From: Acidobacteria bacterium AB60
Lineage (GTDB): Bacteria; Acidobacteriota; Terriglobia; Terriglobales; Acidobacteriaceae
Length of the DNA stretch: 64,000 nucleotides
Direction: 5' to 3'
Assembly: GCA_008682415.1 (NCBI GenBank)
Contig: VANK01000004.1
Span: forward strand, 372,001-436,000
The notes beneath the pieces were generated by a model. The model did no database searches, was not told the origin of the DNA, and worked only from the letters and a program-made list of their open reading frames with translations. Shown here in pieces: positions 17,792 to 27,161 of the stretch. The stretch's first letter is position 1. Every line of letters starts with the position of its first letter. Made by a program: the position numbers and the translations under genes.

Positions 17792-19415
17792 TCACCCGAT
17801 GGGCCGCGCGGAGAGGCTGATCGTTCTGGCCTCCTGCGCGGCCGCATCCCTGGGCGCAATCGCGTGGAGCTGGACCCGCCACGCCATGCTCAACTACGGC
17901 GATGCGGTGGCACACCTGCACATCGCCCGCCGCGTTCTCGACTCGCACTTCCCCGGCTACTCGCAGCTTGGTTCGGTGTGGCTCCCCCTGCCCCACCTGC
18001 TGATGATTCCGTTCGTTGCCGTCTATGCCTGGTGGGCCAATGGCGTGGCCGGCCTCATCCCCTCGGCGCTCGCCTGGCTGGCCTCCTGCTACGGGCTCTA
18101 TCGCCTGGCCCGCCGATGGCTGCCCCCCGCGCCCGCCGCCATCGCGCTGGCCTTCTTCGCGCTCAATCCCAACCTGCTCTACCTGCAGACCACCGCCATG
18201 ACCGAGCCGCTGTTTGTCTGCGAAATGGTCTGGACGGCCCTCTGGCTCGTCGAATGGCGGGCAAGCATCGACACTCCTGACGAAAACAAGACGGCGCGCC
18301 TGGTGTGGCTCATCGCTCTGGTTCTCGTCGCCGCAGTCTTCACCCGCTACGACGGCTGGATCATGGCGCTGCTGGCCTGGACGGCGATGGGTATCGTGCT
18401 CCTCCGTCGTCGCCGCCTCGCCTCGCCCGCCTTCTGGCTGGCCAGCGCGGTGGTCGTTGCCGCCCCGGTGCTCTGGTTCGCCTACAACGCCCACGTCTTC
18501 GGCGACTGGCTCTCCTTTGCGCGCGGCCCCTACTCGGCCGCGGCCATCGAGAAGCGCACTGCCAGCCCCGGAGATGGACCGCCGCATCCCGGCTGGCACG
18601 ATCCCTGGGTGTCGCTCCTCTTCTTCGTCAAAGCCGCCGAGATGGCCGCCGCCACTCTGGACTGGGGCAACAAACTCCTCCTCCTCAGCGCTCTCGGCGT
18701 GTTGTGGGGAGTGCTCATCGCCCGCGGCCGCGGCTTCCTCTGGACTCTCCTTCTCTGGCTGCCTGTGCCCTTCTACGCCTATTCCGTGGCCTTCGGCTCC
18801 GTGCCCATCTTTCTCCCCGTGTGGTGGCCGCACTCTTACTACAACACCCGTTATGGTCTGGAATTGCTCCCCGCCTTCGCGCTCGGCGTCGGCTTCGCCG
18901 CAGCCTTTGTCCTCGCTGCGCTGCGCGAGTTCAAGCCGCAGGCAGTGCGCGCCGCCGCAGGCATTCTCTTCGGCGTCGTCCTCCTTAACGCTCTCCAGAT
19001 GCTGCGCGAGCGCCCCGTCGTCTACGTGGAAGGCACAAAGAACATCGAATCGAGGCGCGCCTTCGAGGAGCAGATCCCCCCGGTGCTGCGCGCCGTCATG
19101 GCCACGCATCCCGGCGGCCAACTGCTGATGAATACCTCCGTCTATCCGCAGATCGTGGCCTTCAGCGGAATCCCCCTGCGGCAGACCATCAACGAGGGCG
19201 ACCAGGTGCTCTACACCCAGGCGCTGGCTGCCCCTGCGGCCCACGCCGCCGCGGTGCTGGCCTTTGACGGCGATCCCGTCGACCAGGCCGTCAAAACGCA
19301 CCCCGAAGGCCTGCACGCCGTGCGCCGATTCACCTCTGCCACGCAGCCGGCGGGCACACTTTACGTCTCCGATACCTCGCTCGGGCAGCCGCCCGGCGGC
19401 GCGCCCGCGCGGTGA
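17784..19415 (+). CDS. Membrane glycosyltransferase, family 39/DUF2029-like
   Basis: The 543-residue protein has about 10-12 hydrophobic helices. The first periplasmic loop contains N-Y-G-D-A-V-A-H-L-H-I-A-R-R, the Asp typical of lipid-linked-sugar transferases (GT-C fold). This class uses polyprenyl-phosphate sugars to decorate proteins or lipids on the periplasmic face. The start is TTG 17784 overlapping the kinase stop; ATG 17799 is an alternative. The acceptor and sugar are unknown. A second GT-C protein is at 28828. Confidence 0.7.
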   Translation: MTDHPMGRAERLIVLASCAAASLGAIAWSWTRHAMLNYGDAVAHLHIARRVLDSHFPGYSQLGSVWLPLPHLLMIPFVAVYAWWANGVAGLIPSALAWLASCYGLYRLARRWLPPAPAAIALAFFALNPNLLYLQTTAMTEPLFVCEMVWTALWLVEWRASIDTPDENKTARLVWLIALVLVAAVFTRYDGWIMALLAWTAMGIVLLRRRRLASPAFWLASAVVVAAPVLWFAYNAHVFGDWLSFARGPYSAAAIEKRTASPGDGPPHPGWHDPWVSLLFFVKAAEMAAATLDWGNKLLLLSALGVLWGVLIARGRGFLWTLLLWLPVPFYAYSVAFGSVPIFLPVWWPHSYYNTRYGLELLPAFALGVGFAAAFVLAALREFKPQAVRAAAGILFGVVLLNALQMLRERPVVYVEGTKNIESRRAFEEQIPPVLRAVMATHPGGQLLMNTSVYPQIVAFSGIPLRQTINEGDQVLYTQALAAPAAHAAAVLAFDGDPVDQAVKTHPEGLHAVRRFTSATQPAGTLYVSDTSLGQPPGGAPAR

Positions 19416-19438
19416 TAGCATCGGGCAAGGAAACGCCC

Positions 19439-20158
19439 ATGATCCTCGCGGTGGCACAGTTCGCGCAGCCCTTCAGCTTCGATTGGCTGCAGCAGCAGTC
19501 GGTCGTGAACGGGGCCGTGGGACGGCTGCTCTTTGCCTGCCTCATGGGCGGACTCATCGGGGTGGAGCGCGAACTCAAGCGCCGCTCCGCAGGCGTCCGG
19601 ACCAACCTGCTCATCTGCCTGGGCTCCGCCTTCTTCACATTGCTCTCCGCGGTCCTCGCGGGCGATGCCAATCCCGACAAGGGCCGCGTCGCTGCGAATA
19701 TCGTCCAGGGCATCGGCTTCCTGGGCGCCGGACTCATCCTGCACAACCGCAACCGCATCAGCGGCCTCACCAGCGCGGCCAGCGTCTTCGTGGTGGCATC
19801 CATCGGCATGGCCTGTGGCGCGGGCCTGTACGGAGCCGCCGCCCTCGCCACCTTCATCTGCATCTTCGCGCTGGAAGTCGTCGGGTTCCTGGAGCGCCGG
19901 GCCAGCATCAAGGAGTATTCGCTGGTATACGAGGCGCGCGGATCCGATCAGACAATCATGCTCAAGTCCATCCTCGACGCCATGGATGGATGCGGAGAAC
20001 GCCTTGGCGGCGTGGAACGCGATGCCATCGGCGAACTGCAGCGTGTCAGCTTCACGGTCGTCGCCACCAAGCGGGAACACGAACGCCTGCACGCCCGGCT
20101 CATCGCGGAACCGGCCATCGATGCCCTGTTCAACTTCCGCGACCTGGAGGAAGATTGA
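19439..20158 (+). CDS. MgtC/SapB family membrane protein
   Basis: The 239-residue protein begins at ATG 19439, with AAGGAA seven bases upstream. The first 150 residues contain five hydrophobic helices with the MgtC signatures G-R-L-L-F-A-C-L-M-G-G-L-I-G-V-E-R-E and G-I-G-F-L-G-A-G-L-I-L. The remaining ~90 residues are a soluble ACT-like domain. MgtC proteins influence magnesium limitation survival and inhibit F-type ATPase in pathogens; in free-living bacteria the role is unclear. The stop overlaps the DapF-like start, so the gene leads the peptidoglycan block. Confidence 0.88.
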   Translation: MILAVAQFAQPFSFDWLQQQSVVNGAVGRLLFACLMGGLIGVERELKRRSAGVRTNLLICLGSAFFTLLSAVLAGDANPDKGRVAANIVQGIGFLGAGLILHNRNRISGLTSAASVFVVASIGMACGAGLYGAAALATFICIFALEVVGFLERRASIKEYSLVYEARGSDQTIMLKSILDAMDGCGERLGGVERDAIGELQRVSFTVVATKREHERLHARLIAEPAIDALFNFRDLEED

Positions 20159-20973
20159 TCTCCTTTACCAAGGCCCACGCCTGCGGCAACGACTTCCTGA
20201 TCGTGACAGAAGAAGCCGCTGCGGGACAGGACTGGGCAGCCTTGACGCGCCGCCTCTGCGCGCGCAACACCGGCGTCGGCGCCGACGGCATCGAGTTCTT
20301 CGCGTGGACCGGCCCTCGCTCCGGGCGCATCCGCCTGCACAACGCCGACGGCTCCATCGCCGAGATCAGCGGCAACGGCACCCGCTGCGTGGCCGCCTGG
20401 ATGGCCGAGGCTCGCAATGCGCAGCCAGGCGACGTTCTCGATATCGAAACTGACGCGGGCGTGCGCTCCTGCCGTGTCGATGCTGTGCATTCCGGCGAGA
20501 CCTTCAGCGTCGACGTCACCACCGGCATGGGCGTGCCCCAGTTCGCCGCTCGCATCGTGACCATTCCCGGCGGCGTGCAGGTTCCCGGACTGCAGGTATC
20601 CACCGGCAATCCGCACTTCGTTATCCTCGTCGACAACCCCGATTTCACCGTCGACGGCCAGAAGTGGCAGAGCATTGGACAGCAGATCTGCGGCCATCCT
20701 GACTTCCCCTACCAGACCAACGTCGAGTTCCTGCGCATCATCAGCCCCGCCGAGATCGAGATCCGCATCTTCGAGCGCGGCGTCGGACCAACCTCCTCGT
20801 CCGGCACCGGCACCTCCGCCACCGCCACCGCCGCCATCGCCGTGCACGGCTGCACCTCGCCGCTGCGCGTGGTGGCTCCCGGCGGCCCCCAGACCGTGGC
20901 CTGGAGCGGCCCCGGCTCCGAACTGCATCTCACCGGGCCTGCGGCCCTCATCGCGCGCGGCGAAGCATGGTAA
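20155..20973 (+). CDS. dapF: Diaminopimelate epimerase-like protein with one catalytic Cys replaced
   Basis: The 272-residue protein starts at TTG 20155, in a TTGA overlap with the preceding stop, after a CTGGAGGAAG ribosome site. The N-terminal half-site is intact: H-N-A-D-G-S-x-A-E-x-S-G-N-G-T-R-C, with C78 as one catalytic acid/base. The second site, usually E-R-G-x-G-E-T-x-A-C-G-T-G, here reads E-R-G-V-G-P-T-S-S-S-G-T-G (207-219): Ser216 replaces the other catalytic Cys and Pro212 replaces Glu. The fold and size are those of DapF. Activity as a normal LL/meso-DAP epimerase is therefore doubtful. It lies before LdcA and Mpl, suggesting work on peptidoglycan-derived DAP or muropeptides. Confidence 0.82.
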   Translation: MISFTKAHACGNDFLIVTEEAAAGQDWAALTRRLCARNTGVGADGIEFFAWTGPRSGRIRLHNADGSIAEISGNGTRCVAAWMAEARNAQPGDVLDIETDAGVRSCRVDAVHSGETFSVDVTTGMGVPQFAARIVTIPGGVQVPGLQVSTGNPHFVILVDNPDFTVDGQKWQSIGQQICGHPDFPYQTNVEFLRIISPAEIEIRIFERGVGPTSSSGTGTSATATAAIAVHGCTSPLRVVAPGGPQTVAWSGPGSELHLTGPAALIARGEAW

Positions 20974-21905
20974 ACATGGGAACCCGCACCCTGCTCAAGC
21001 TGCCTCCCATCGCGCCTCCCGCGGCCATCAGCGTGGTAGCGCCGGCCTCCTTCGCGCGCCAGGAACGCATCGACAACGGCACATCCCGCCTGCAGGCCCT
21101 CGGCTTCGCTCCCCGTTTCCTGGCCAACGCCACCGCGCGCGGCCCCTTGTTCTTCGCCGGCACGCCTCAGCAGCGCATCGCCGACCTGCACGCCGCCTTC
21201 GCCGATCCCGCATCGCAGCTGCTCATGAGCCTGCGCGGCGGCTATGGCTCCAACCACATCCTCGACCTCCTCGATCTCAATCTCATTGCCGCGCACCCCA
21301 AGCCCTTCTTCGCCTACAGCGACCTGACCGGACCTCAGCTCCACCTGCTCGATCACCTCGGCCTGCCCGCATTCCACGGGCCCATGCTGGCGGCAGACTT
21401 CTTCCTCGAAAACGGCGTCCACCTCGACAGCTTCTACGCAGCCCTCGCCGGTGCCGCCTACACCGTCGGATCCGCACAGGGCCTGCGTCCCATCCAGGCC
21501 GGAACCGCCACCGGCACGCTCTACGGCGGGTGCCTCAGCATCCTCGTGTCGCTGCTGGGCACCCGCTGGGAGCCCGACACAACGAACAAGCTGCTCTTCC
21601 TCGAAGACGTGGGCGCCAAGCCCTACCAGATCGACCGCATGCTCTGGCAGCTGCGCGCCGCCGGCAAGCTCCAGGGCGTGACCGGCATCGTCTTCGGCGA
21701 AATGCTCGACTGCGCCTCCCCCGGCGCCGAGCCCGATCTTCTCGAGAAGGTCCTGCGCAGCGCCCTCGCCGACTTCAAAGGCCCCGTCGCCCTGGGACTG
21801 CGCAGCGGCCACGTCTCCCGCGACAATGTCACCCTCACCTTCGGCGCCCCCGCCACGCTGCGCGTCGGCGATGACGCACAATTAGAGATAGCGAATCGAA
21901 ACTGA
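20967..21905 (+). CDS. ldcA: L,D-carboxypeptidase (peptidase family S66)
   Basis: This 312-residue protein resembles LdcA, which removes the terminal D-Ala from murein tetrapeptides in the cytoplasm during peptidoglycan recycling. The family motif A-Y-S-D (S118 as nucleophile candidate), the segment R-G-G-Y-G-S, L-E-D-V-G-A-K-P-Y with the catalytic Glu, and G-L-R-S-G-H-V with the catalytic His are all present. ATG 20967 overlaps the DapF stop by 7 bases. No signal peptide is visible, as expected. Confidence 0.88.
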   Translation: MVNMGTRTLLKLPPIAPPAAISVVAPASFARQERIDNGTSRLQALGFAPRFLANATARGPLFFAGTPQQRIADLHAAFADPASQLLMSLRGGYGSNHILDLLDLNLIAAHPKPFFAYSDLTGPQLHLLDHLGLPAFHGPMLAADFFLENGVHLDSFYAALAGAAYTVGSAQGLRPIQAGTATGTLYGGCLSILVSLLGTRWEPDTTNKLLFLEDVGAKPYQIDRMLWQLRAAGKLQGVTGIVFGEMLDCASPGAEPDLLEKVLRSALADFKGPVALGLRSGHVSRDNVTLTFGAPATLRVGDDAQLEIANRN

Positions 21906-21906
21906 C

Positions 21907-23355
21907 ATGCACGGAGTGGCGGTGAAGCAACGCAAGCACATTCATCTGAGCGGCATCTGCGGTACGGCCATGGCCTCGCTGGCCGGCCTGCTGCAACTGG
22001 AAGGGCATCGTGTCACCGGCTCCGACAAGGCCGCCTATCCGCCCATGAGCGACCTGCTCCGCGAGCTGGGTATCCCGGTCATGGAGCCCTACGCGGAGGC
22101 CAACCTCGATCCCGCTCCCGATCTCCTCGTCATCGGCAACGCGCTCTCCCGCGGCAATCCCGAGATCGAGCGCGCTCTCGACGCCCGCATCCCGTTTTCC
22201 TCCATGGCCGCCCTGCTCCGCGAAGAGTTCCTCACTGGGCGCACCTCGCTGGTCGTGGCCGGCACCCACGGCAAGACCACCACCACCAGCATGCTGGCGT
22301 GGATCTACCAGGTCGCCTCCCGCGAGCATCCCGACCTCGAGCCATCGTTCCTCATCGGCGGCGTCGCCGAGAACTTCGGTTCCAGCTTCCAGCTGAAGCC
22401 CACGCGCAACTTCATCGTCGAAGGCGACGAGTACGACACCGCCTTCTTCGACAAGGGACCGAAGTTCCTGCACTACTTCCCTGACGCGCTTATCCTCACT
22501 CACGTCGAGTTCGATCACGCCGACATCTACGCCGACCTGGCCGCCGTGAAGACCGCCTTCAGGCGCCTCGTCAACCTGGTGCCGCGCCGCGGCGTCATCG
22601 TCGCCTTCGACGGCAGCGCCAACGTGAGCGAGTGCGTGCAGAAGGCGTTCTGCCGCGTCGAGCGCTACGGCTTCAGCGAAGCCGCGGACTGGCGCATGCT
22701 CAATTTGCGCCACGAGAACGGCCTCACCCGGTGGGACGTGCTGCATGATGGATCGCTGTGGGCCTCGCTCGAGATGAGCCTCGCCGGCGAACACAACGCC
22801 CTCAACGCCACCGCCGCGGCGGCGCTCGCAAGCAGCCAGGGCATCCCCGTCCATGCCATCAAGTCCGCTCTAGCGGCCTTCAAGAGCGTCAAGCGCCGGC
22901 TTGAGGTGCGCGCCGTCATCGGCGGCATCACCGTGATCGACGACTTCGCCCACCATCCCACGGCCATCCGCGAGACTCTCCGCGCCCTGCGCTCCGTGTA
23001 CCCCGGCGCGCGCCTCTGGGCGGTGCTCGAACCCCGCTCCAATACGCTGCGCCGCAAGGTGCTGGCCGCCGACCTCATTGAGAGCCTGCAGCTTGCCGAC
23101 CGCGTCGAGATGGCCGGCGTCTACCAGCAGGAGCGCATCCCCGAGGACGAGCGCCTCCATCCCGAAGACGTGGTGCGCGCCCTCAATGCCGCCGGCACCC
23201 CCACGCAGCTCTCCCCCACCGTCGACGCCATCCTCGACGCCATGGTTCCGCAGCTCCAGCCAGGCGACGTCGTCGCCATCCTTTCCAATGGCGGCTTCGA
23301 CGGCATCTATGAGAAACTGCCTGCGCGTCTTCGGGAGCAGTTCGCCGGCTCATGA
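21907..23355 (+). CDS. mpl: UDP-N-acetylmuramate:L-alanyl-gamma-D-glutamyl-meso-DAP ligase
   Basis: The 482-residue Mur-ligase reattaches recycled tripeptide to UDP-MurNAc. The P-loop is G-T-H-G-K-T-T-T-T at 119-127 and the H-L-S-G-I-C-G-T-A-M N-terminus is characteristic of MurC/Mpl. Mpl rather than MurC is suggested by the A-Y-P-P-M-S segment, by F-I-V-E-G-D-E-Y-D-T-A-F-F-D-K-G-P-K-F and by the company of LdcA. It is preceded one base after the ldcA stop and followed by a 4-base overlap with plsC. Confidence 0.9.
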   Translation: MHGVAVKQRKHIHLSGICGTAMASLAGLLQLEGHRVTGSDKAAYPPMSDLLRELGIPVMEPYAEANLDPAPDLLVIGNALSRGNPEIERALDARIPFSSMAALLREEFLTGRTSLVVAGTHGKTTTTSMLAWIYQVASREHPDLEPSFLIGGVAENFGSSFQLKPTRNFIVEGDEYDTAFFDKGPKFLHYFPDALILTHVEFDHADIYADLAAVKTAFRRLVNLVPRRGVIVAFDGSANVSECVQKAFCRVERYGFSEAADWRMLNLRHENGLTRWDVLHDGSLWASLEMSLAGEHNALNATAAAALASSQGIPVHAIKSALAAFKSVKRRLEVRAVIGGITVIDDFAHHPTAIRETLRALRSVYPGARLWAVLEPRSNTLRRKVLAADLIESLQLADRVEMAGVYQQERIPEDERLHPEDVVRALNAAGTPTQLSPTVDAILDAMVPQLQPGDVVAILSNGGFDGIYEKLPARLREQFAGS

Positions 23356-24071
23356 TCGCCGCTCTCATCCTGCTCGGCACCATCCTGGTTCTGGGAACCC
23401 CCGCCGCCCTCCTCTTCATTCCCTGGGCAGTCCTCACCCGCGATGCCACACCCCTCTACAACGCGGCCCTGAAGATTGTGCGTTTGGCGCTCCGCCTGGC
23501 CGGCATCCGCGTGCTCACCCAGGGCCTGGAGCACGTGCCCGCGCACACCGCCTGCATCTTCATGTCCAACCACGTCTCCAATCTCGATCCCCCCGCGCTG
23601 CTGCCCAACATCCCCGGGCGCACCTCCGCATTTCTCAAGCGCTCCCTCACCAAAATCCCGATCCTCGGTTACGGCTTCAAGCTGGCCGAGTTCGTCCCCG
23701 TCGATCGCGACGGCCGCGTGGAGAGCGCCGTGGAAAGCGTCGCCGTGGCCCGCCGCGTCCTCGAGAAAGGCCTGCACATCACCACCTTCGTGGAAGGAAC
23801 ACGCTCCCGCGATGGACGCTTGTTGCCTTTCAAAAAGGGACCCTTCTATCTGGCGATGGAAACCGGAGCGCCCTGCATCCCCGTCTCGATTCACGGCACC
23901 GAAGGCATGATGTCCAAGGGGAGCCTGCGCGTCCTCCCCGGAACCGCGCACATCGTCTTTCATCCGCCTCTTTACCCGCGAGACTTCGCCCAGCGCGACG
24001 ACCTCATGCAGACCATGAGAAACGCCATCGCCTCGGGACTGCCGGAGTGGATGCGCGGAACGGAAGATTAA
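23352..24071 (+). CDS. plsC: 1-acyl-sn-glycerol-3-phosphate acyltransferase (PlsC-like)
   Basis: The 239-residue membrane enzyme transfers a fatty acyl chain to lysophosphatidic acid. The acyltransferase motif H-x4-D is H74-V-S-N-L-D79; the second, E-G-T-R-S, is near residue 150; and P-x-S-I-H-G-T-E follows. An N-terminal hydrophobic helix anchors it. ATG 23352 overlaps the mpl stop. Its link to the peptidoglycan block is positional only. Confidence 0.9.
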   Translation: MIAALILLGTILVLGTPAALLFIPWAVLTRDATPLYNAALKIVRLALRLAGIRVLTQGLEHVPAHTACIFMSNHVSNLDPPALLPNIPGRTSAFLKRSLTKIPILGYGFKLAEFVPVDRDGRVESAVESVAVARRVLEKGLHITTFVEGTRSRDGRLLPFKKGPFYLAMETGAPCIPVSIHGTEGMMSKGSLRVLPGTAHIVFHPPLYPRDFAQRDDLMQTMRNAIASGLPEWMRGTED

Positions 24072-24080
24072 GACGCGCGG

Positions 24081-24842
24081 CTAAGGCTGCACGATCGCGT
24101 TGTAGCCGTCATTCAGCAGCTTCTGGCGCATAGCAGCCGCGTCGCTGCGCGAGGGGAACGGCCCCACCTGCACGTGGATCAATGCGTCTACCGGATCGCG
24201 ATGCACCGCCACCGCGTACCCATGCTTGCGCAGTGCGCTCACCAGCACCTCCGCATCCTCCGGGTGGGACACCGCAGCAATCTGCACCATCCAGGTTCCC
24301 GGCTGCGATACCGCCGGCGCGGAGCTTTGCGGCAGCGCCGGCCGCACCGCCGGGCCGCTCGCCACCGCCGGTTGCAGCGCGCCCCCCGACGCTCCCGGCA
24401 AAGCTGTCTGCACCATCGACGCCGTCTGCGCCTGTGGAGCGGGCGAAGTCGCAACCGCAACCTGCTCGCGCGGAGCTGCCGGGGCCTCGCTCGGCTTGCT
24501 TGAAGACACTGTCCGCGGTGTATCCTCCGTCGCATCCGTGCTGGCATCCGTCGCAGGTGCAGCCGGCTTGGGCTGGAAGCTGTTCTGGCTAGGCGCGGGC
24601 TTGGCCGAGGACGCCGTGCTCGTCGGAGCCACCCCCGCCTTGGCGGTCAACGCTGTCAGCCCCGCCGCCGGCGTCACCGGCGATCCATGCTGCCCCACCG
24701 CATAGCCAAAGACAAAACACACGCCGCAAAGTGCCAGCAGTCCCAGCCCCAGCAGCATGAGCGTCGTCGGCCCAAGCGTGAGCTCCTTGTCGCGCCGCTT
24801 CTCCAACGGCTCCAATGTCGTCCCGCCAAATACCTTCTGCAT
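24081..24842 (-). CDS. SPOR-domain membrane protein
   Basis: The 253-residue protein has one transmembrane helix at about residues 28-48, a Pro/Ala/Ser-rich linker (50-170) and a SPOR domain at the C-terminus (W-M-V-Q-I-A-A-V, then V-Q-V-G-P-F-P-S-R-S-D-A). SPOR domains bind denuded glycan strands at the division septum. The topology is cytosolic start, periplasmic SPOR. The stop is 9 bases from the convergent plsC stop. Cell-division or cell-wall role inferred from the domain only. Confidence 0.88.
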   Translation of the reverse strand: MQKVFGGTTLEPLEKRRDKELTLGPTTLMLLGLGLLALCGVCFVFGYAVGQHGSPVTPAAGLTALTAKAGVAPTSTASSAKPAPSQNSFQPKPAAPATDASTDATEDTPRTVSSSKPSEAPAAPREQVAVATSPAPQAQTASMVQTALPGASGGALQPAVASGPAVRPALPQSSAPAVSQPGTWMVQIAAVSHPEDAEVLVSALRKHGYAVAVHRDPVDALIHVQVGPFPSRSDAAAMRQKLLNDGYNAIVQP

Positions 24843-24957
24843 GCTCGGCTCTCGAATGCAAGCCCGGCGTACACGGCCTGTCGCTGATCTACCAGACTTC
24901 TGGGCTTCGGTACTTCCCTAGTGTAGGCCCGACCCCATGAATTCGGGAAACCCGGAC

Positions 24958-25752
24958 CTACGGCTTCTCCGGCCCCGCCCCCGCAGCCCCCTGCGCCACC
25001 CGGTTCAATAACGACATCAGCTCCACCGGCAGCGGAAACACAATCGTCGTATTCTTCTCCACCCCAATCTCCGTGAGCGTCTGCAGATAACGCAACTGCA
25101 GCGTCAGCGGCTGGGTGGCCAGCAGCGAAGCGGCATCAACCAGCTTCTGGGCCGCGTTAAACTCGCCGTCGGCATGCAGGATCTTCGCCCGGGCCTCGCG
25201 CGCAGCCTCGGCCTGCTTCGCCATGGCGCGCAGCATCTGGTCGGGAAGATCCACCTGCTTCACCTCCACCGAAGTCACCTTCACCCCGAACGGCTCCGTC
25301 CGCTGGTCAATGATGCTCTGGATACGCAGGTTGAGCTTGTCGCGATGGCTCAGCAGCTCGTCCAGCTCTACCTCGCCCAGCACCGACCGCAGCGTGGTCT
25401 GCGCAAACTGCGACGTCTGGTACACGTAGTTGGCCACCTTGATGGCCGCGGCATTGGGATCCACCACGTACAGCGTCACCACCGCGTTCACCTTGATCGT
25501 CACGTTGTCGCGTGTGATCACGTCCTGCGGCGGCACCTCCAGCACCTCCTGCCGCAGGCTGATGCGCACCATCTGGTCGAACGGCCGGAACACAAAGATG
25601 ATCCCCGGCCCCTTGGGATGCGCCAGCGCATGCCCCAGGCGAAAGATCACGCCCCGCTCGTACTCCCGCAGGATCTTGATGGAGTTCAGCAGATAAAGCA
25701 CCACGATGGCGAAGAAGACAAGGATCGGAATGGGCAGAAAGTCAGCGGACAT
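24958..25752 (-). CDS. Slipin/stomatin-like SPFH protein
   Basis: This 264-residue protein has an N-terminal hydrophobic hairpin (8-28) and an SPFH domain: [12 protein letters not shown], then [13 protein letters not shown], and the late [11 protein letters not shown] coiled region. It scaffolds membrane microdomains. GGAAAAGGAAG precedes ATG 25752. The NfeD gene 54 bases upstream is its classical partner: NfeD-type proteases/membrane proteins and slipins are co-encoded and act together in membrane quality control. Confidence 0.92.
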   Translation of the reverse strand: MSADFLPIPILVFFAIVVLYLLNSIKILREYERGVIFRLGHALAHPKGPGIIFVFRPFDQMVRISLRQEVLEVPPQDVITRDNVTIKVNAVVTLYVVDPNAAAIKVANYVYQTSQFAQTTLRSVLGEVELDELLSHRDKLNLRIQSIIDQRTEPFGVKVTSVEVKQVDLPDQMLRAMAKQAEAAREARAKILHADGEFNAAQKLVDAASLLATQPLTLQLRYLQTLTEIGVEKNTTIVFPLPVELMSLLNRVAQGAAGAGPEKP

Positions 25753-25806
25753 AGAACTTCCTTTTCCGGTAACGGAGTGTCAGCCGGAATTGTACTCTGC
25801 TTCTGC

Positions 25807-27141
25807 TCAAATCGCGCTGTGCGGCGGATCGAGCGGCGTCACATGCAGCAGGTACTCTTCTCGTCCGGTCACCCGCAGCGTGGCGCCCTTCACCACCGCC
25901 TGGTCGGCAATGGCCCGCCAGATCTCCCCCTCCACCAGCACATGCCCTTCAGGGGTGAGCGGCTCCATCGCGGAAGCCACATGGCCCACCAGCGCATCCA
26001 GGCCCAGACGCGTCTTCAGCCGCCGCGCCCGCACCGCCAGCCGCACCAGGAACGCCGTGATCGCCCCAAAGGCCGTGCTCAGCGCCAGCGCCACCCAGGG
26101 ATTCACCGCCATCTCCGGAATCGGCGCCGCCACCAGCGTCAGCGTGCCCAGCGTCAGGCACACAATCCCGGCAATCGCTAGCGCTCCGTGCCCCCCGAAC
26201 TTCGCCTCCAGCAGCAGCAGAACCATCGCCGCAATCAGCAGCATCACCGCCGTGTAGCGGATGGGCAGCAGATCCAGCGCAAAGATCGCGAGCAGCACCA
26301 TCAGCGTGCCCAGCGCCCCCGGAACGATCGTGCCCGGCGTGTTGAACTCCAGATAAATCAGCAGCGCTCCGCCCACCAGCAGCAACAGGGCGATGTTGGG
26401 ATTCACCAGCCATCCCAGCAGCTCTTCCCGCAGCGTAGGCTTCACCACCACCACCCGCGCATTAGCCGTGTGCAGCGTCTGCTTGCTGCCGTCCATGCGC
26501 GTCACTTCCCTGCCGTTCAGCGCCGCCAGCAGGTGCGCCTCGTCGGGCGCGGTCAGGTCGATGAGGTGCTTCTCCAGCGCCTCTTCCGCGGAGTAGGCAT
26601 GCGAACTCTGCACCGCCGCCAGCGCCGCCTCCAGGTTCCGGCCCCGATGCGTCGCGAACGAGCGCAGAAACGCCTCCGTGTCGTTCTCGATCTTCTGCAT
26701 CATCGTGTCGTCCGGCTTGCCCCCAAACTCCGACACCACGTGCGCCGCGCCCGCATTCGTCCCCGGCGTCATCGCCGCCACGTCCGCCGCCTCCAGCAGA
26801 AAGAATCCCGCCGAGCCGGCGCGCGCTCCCGCCGGAGCCACGTACACAATCACCGGAACCCGCGAGCTCAGGATCGCCCCCGCCATGTGCCGCATCGAGT
26901 CCACCAGCCCGCCCGGCGTGTTCATCTCGATCAGCAAAGCCGCCGCGTTATCCGCCTGCGCCCGTGCAATCGCCCGGTCCAGCTCCCCGGCCGTAACCGG
27001 CTGAATCGTGTCATCCAGCACCATCTTGTCCACCACCGGCTGTTGCGCGCGCGCCGCGCTGCCCGCCAACAAGAAGAGAACCAGCCCCAGCCACAACCGC
27101 GCTCGCATTCCCCCGCGGCGCCCACCCTTCGAGGTAAGCAT
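25807..27141 (-). CDS. NfeD-type membrane serine protease
   Basis: The 444-residue protein is the long NfeD form: signal peptide (to A-R-A-Q), ClpP/crotonase-like protease domain, four to five transmembrane helices, and a C-terminal OB-fold NfeD domain. The protease motif G-A-R-A-G-S-A-G-F carries the nucleophile Ser, and a Lys from the segment L-E-K-H-L-I is a candidate base. These proteases cut stomatin. ATG 27141 is supported by AAGGAG six bases upstream. It is the middle gene of the minus-strand TPR-NfeD-slipin operon, 20 bases after the TPR gene. Confidence 0.92.
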   Translation of the reverse strand: MLTSKGGRRGGMRARLWLGLVLFLLAGSAARAQQPVVDKMVLDDTIQPVTAGELDRAIARAQADNAAALLIEMNTPGGLVDSMRHMAGAILSSRVPVIVYVAPAGARAGSAGFFLLEAADVAAMTPGTNAGAAHVVSEFGGKPDDTMMQKIENDTEAFLRSFATHRGRNLEAALAAVQSSHAYSAEEALEKHLIDLTAPDEAHLLAALNGREVTRMDGSKQTLHTANARVVVVKPTLREELLGWLVNPNIALLLLVGGALLIYLEFNTPGTIVPGALGTLMVLLAIFALDLLPIRYTAVMLLIAAMVLLLLEAKFGGHGALAIAGIVCLTLGTLTLVAAPIPEMAVNPWVALALSTAFGAITAFLVRLAVRARRLKTRLGLDALVGHVASAMEPLTPEGHVLVEGEIWRAIADQAVVKGATLRVTGREEYLLHVTPLDPPHSAI

Positions 27142-27161
27142 CTCGTGCTCCTTCGGGACAG

